This document shows positions 12,586-13,968 of a stretch of DNA of 13,968 nucleotides, one piece after another. Positions within the stretch are counted from its first letter, which is position 1, and the number at the start of each line of letters is the position of its first letter. Source of the stretch: DAOWGG01 sp965369815 (GTDB lineage: Bacteria; Patescibacteriota; Gracilibacteria; UM-FILTER-43-11); assembly GCA_965369815.1 (NCBI GenBank), contig CBDUQS010000033.1:1-13968 (forward strand), written 5' to 3'. The notes beneath the pieces were generated by a model. It made no database searches. It was given only the letters and a program-made list of their open reading frames with translations, and was not told the DNA's origin. The translations under genes were made by a program, and so were the position numbers.

Positions 12586-13239
12586 ATGCACATTTTGCTC
12601 TTCGCGAGCCTTTCTCTGATCGTACTTGGACTACTGAAGTTCATACAATCGAGGAGAAAGCACATAAAATCCGGCACACTCATAAAGCTATTCCTCTTTG
12701 GAATGCTACTTTCGGCACCCTTCGTACTCATTGAGCATTTAGCCTTTAACCTTAAATACTACATTGTAATTTTAGCATTCATTGCTATTGAGTTGATTGT
12801 TGTCAGTATCGAGCATAAATGGGAATACCTTCATAATCTGATTCATCACAATATAAAGGAGCTTCGAATTTTGAGCTTTTTTGTAGTGAGTATTGGATTC
12901 ACATACCTAGAACTTTCTTTTTACATCCTAAATAACCCCCACAACATAGGAGAAGTGCTTATGACTCTGCCGTTAAAAGCAGTGTTTGCACTTTTTATTC
13001 ACACGGTTTTAACATCGAGCGCTGCGGTATTAACGGCAACGGAATCGATCGTTGAACACATCTTTCTGTTCTTATTCTATTATTTAAGACTGATTTTCAT
13101 CAGTATTTCTCACTACTTGTACGTGTTCTTTCACGACAATCAATTAAGCTGGCTACTCGCCCCTTTTCTTGTCTACAACCTCTATTTACTTTTTAAACAC
13201 AAAAAATACTTAGACAAAAAGGGTAAAGTACTCGCTTAG
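12586..13239 (+). CDS. Seven-helix membrane protein, unknown function
   Basis: This 217-aa protein consists almost entirely of membrane helices, at about 3-20, 34-53, 58-76, 94-114, 124-150, 155-181 and 185-204, with a basic C-terminus (KHKKYLDKKGKVLA). A few polar residues lie inside helices: E50 (VLIEHLAF), E109 (GFTYLELSFY) and H139 (ALFIHTVLT). The order of a GFxxxE helix and a later His helix recalls the PrsW group of intramembrane proteases, but the EExxK motif of that family is not present, so I do not assign it. It has its own strong promoter at 12292 and a long leader, and is followed by an inverted repeat that may end its transcript. Stop TAG; no Shine-Dalgarno before the ATG. Confidence 0.75.
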   Translation: MHILLFASLSLIVLGLLKFIQSRRKHIKSGTLIKLFLFGMLLSAPFVLIEHLAFNLKYYIVILAFIAIELIVVSIEHKWEYLHNLIHHNIKELRILSFFVVSIGFTYLELSFYILNNPHNIGEVLMTLPLKAVFALFIHTVLTSSAAVLTATESIVEHIFLFLFYYLRLIFISISHYLYVFFHDNQLSWLLAPFLVYNLYLLFKHKKYLDKKGKVLA

Positions 13240-13288
13240 TAAAAACCATGTCTTGAGCATGTCCGAAACAAAAAATAAAAACAAAAAT

Positions 13289-13339
13289 CTCCGACTTACC
13301 TAACCTAAAATAAAAAACAGGTCATACCAGGTATCGGAG
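13289..13339. terminator. Bidirectional terminator-like inverted repeat
   Basis: CTCCGA (13289-13294) pairs with TCGGAG (13334-13339), and ACCT (13298-13301) with AGGT (13329-13332). On the plus strand TTTTC follows, for the membrane gene. On the minus strand a long T-rich run follows, for the rRNA operon. The loop between the inner arms is 27 nt. Confidence 0.55.
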
Positions 13340-13359
13340 TTTTCTTGTATACAAGAAAA
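13340..13359. other. 20-bp perfect palindrome downstream of the 5S gene
   Basis: The 20 bp are perfectly symmetrical, centred on GTATAC and flanked by AAGAAAA/TTTTCTT arms. It stands between the two terminator-like hairpins that follow the rRNA operon and may form a third stem or reinforce termination. Confidence 0.4.
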
Positions 13360-13377
13360 AACCTTATAAAAGGTTTT
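13350..13377 (-). terminator. Intrinsic terminator of the rRNA operon
   Basis: On the minus strand AAAACCTT (from 13377) pairs with AAGGTTTT (to 13358) around a 4-nt loop, followed by a T-rich run. It lies about 25 nt after the mature 5S end. Confidence 0.7.
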
Positions 13378-13388
13378 CATGTTGGATT

Positions 13389-13533
13389 GTTTGAAAGCAC
13401 TATCTTGGCGTCGTCCTACTCTTCCAGGAGCCGAACTCCAAGTACCATCGGCGATGAGTGGCTTAACTTCTGTGTTCGGGATGGGAACAGGTGTACCCCA
13501 CTCTCCATAAACACCAAGATGGTACCTTCAAAC
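13389..13533 (-). other. Precursor 5S processing stem
   Basis: The sequences flanking 5S are complementary: 13521-13533 on one side and 13389-13401 on the other pair over 13 positions (10 standard pairs plus wobbles). They extend the terminal helix of 5S. Such stems are where RNase III, E or M5-type enzymes trim the precursor. Confidence 0.6.
13402..13520 (-). rRNA. rrf: 5S ribosomal RNA
   Basis: The minus strand carries the conserved 5S core: CCCATCCCGAACACAGAAGT, then GCCGATGGTACTTGG and TCCTGGAAGAGTAGGACG. The ends pair as the terminal helix I (ATCTTGGTG with CGCCAAGAT), which sets a length of about 119 nt. It lies about 118 bp downstream of 23S in the usual order, and is followed by a terminator. 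Ends are accurate to a few bases. Confidence 0.95.
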
Positions 13534-13637
13534 GTGTATTAATTTAAAAAATTATTCCTACTAATTACTGGTTAAACCTTCACCCTAAGTCCCGATAAAA
13601 TCAGAACAATGGGCAAAGGGAACATATAAAAAGATCA

Positions 13638-13968
<331 letters not shown>

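Noticed and set aside
12586..13239. PrsW-type intramembrane protease
   Set aside because: A GFxxxE helix and a later His are present, but the EExxK motif is missing and the rest does not align convincingly.
13345..13542. 65-aa frame across the rRNA terminator and 5S
   Set aside because: It covers a certain 5S rRNA gene on the other strand.
13521..13637. tRNA in the 23S-5S spacer
   Set aside because: No cloverleaf arms or TTCGA-type T-loop are seen on either strand.

Overview
The window looks like a chromosomal segment of a Patescibacteria (candidate phyla radiation) bacterium. Pointers to this are a stand-alone two-helix T4SS-type pilin, a very short YbeY, a stand-alone Pol I-type 5'-3' exonuclease, an S16 protein with a long Lys/Glu tail, an archaeal-type NadM, and several small orphan membrane-anchored proteins. 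The Peregrinibacteria/Gracilibacteria side of that radiation is plausible but unproven, because no 16S is present. The code is essentially standard. Of 17 protein genes, 9 stop with TAA, 7 with TAG and only one (the exonuclease) with TGA. Almost no gene has a recognisable Shine-Dalgarno sequence, whereas several have good sigma-70-type promoters a short distance upstream.

Layout, left to right. A 153-bp palindromic repeat (21-173) is followed by a minus-strand cluster: the 5'-3' exonuclease, a small acidic hypothetical and ybeY (188-2003). Divergent from it is a plus-strand gene (2132-2746) encoding only a degenerate C-terminal half of a glycogen-synthase-like glycosyltransferase. Then, on the minus strand, come a type IV secretion-type pilin, khpA, rpsP, a DUF721/DciA-like gene and a GT4 glycosyltransferase (2873-5930). 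On the plus strand, 6173-7711 holds a membrane-anchored coiled-coil protein and nadM. Convergent to these, on the minus strand, are a 98-aa hypothetical and an O-antigen ligase/polymerase (7701-9310). A second palindromic repeat cluster separates this from a plus-strand KsgA-family methyltransferase. The KsgA-type gene meets a membrane-anchored orphan gene on the minus strand that is interrupted by one in-frame TGA (10443-11153), and then a tandem-OB-fold ssb. After a 410-bp divergent intergenic region with two good promoters comes a seven-helix membrane protein (12586-13239). The window ends in the 3' part of an rRNA operon on the minus strand: terminators, 5S, spacer and the 3' end of 23S.

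Functional themes. Replication and repair: exonuclease with a C-terminal clamp-binding-like motif, DciA-like protein, SSB. Ribosome biogenesis: ybeY, rpsP, khpA, ksgA, rRNA. Cell surface: pilin, GT4 transferase, Wzy/WaaL-like protein and anchored orphans. NAD salvage: nadM. The most unusual features are two matching arrays of 11-bp units, each made of two opposed half-arrays around a 5-7 nt spacer, one of which contains a TTG start codon; the single in-frame TGA in an otherwise intact frame; the solitary degenerate GlgA C-terminal domain; and the clamp motif on a polymerase-less 5' nuclease.
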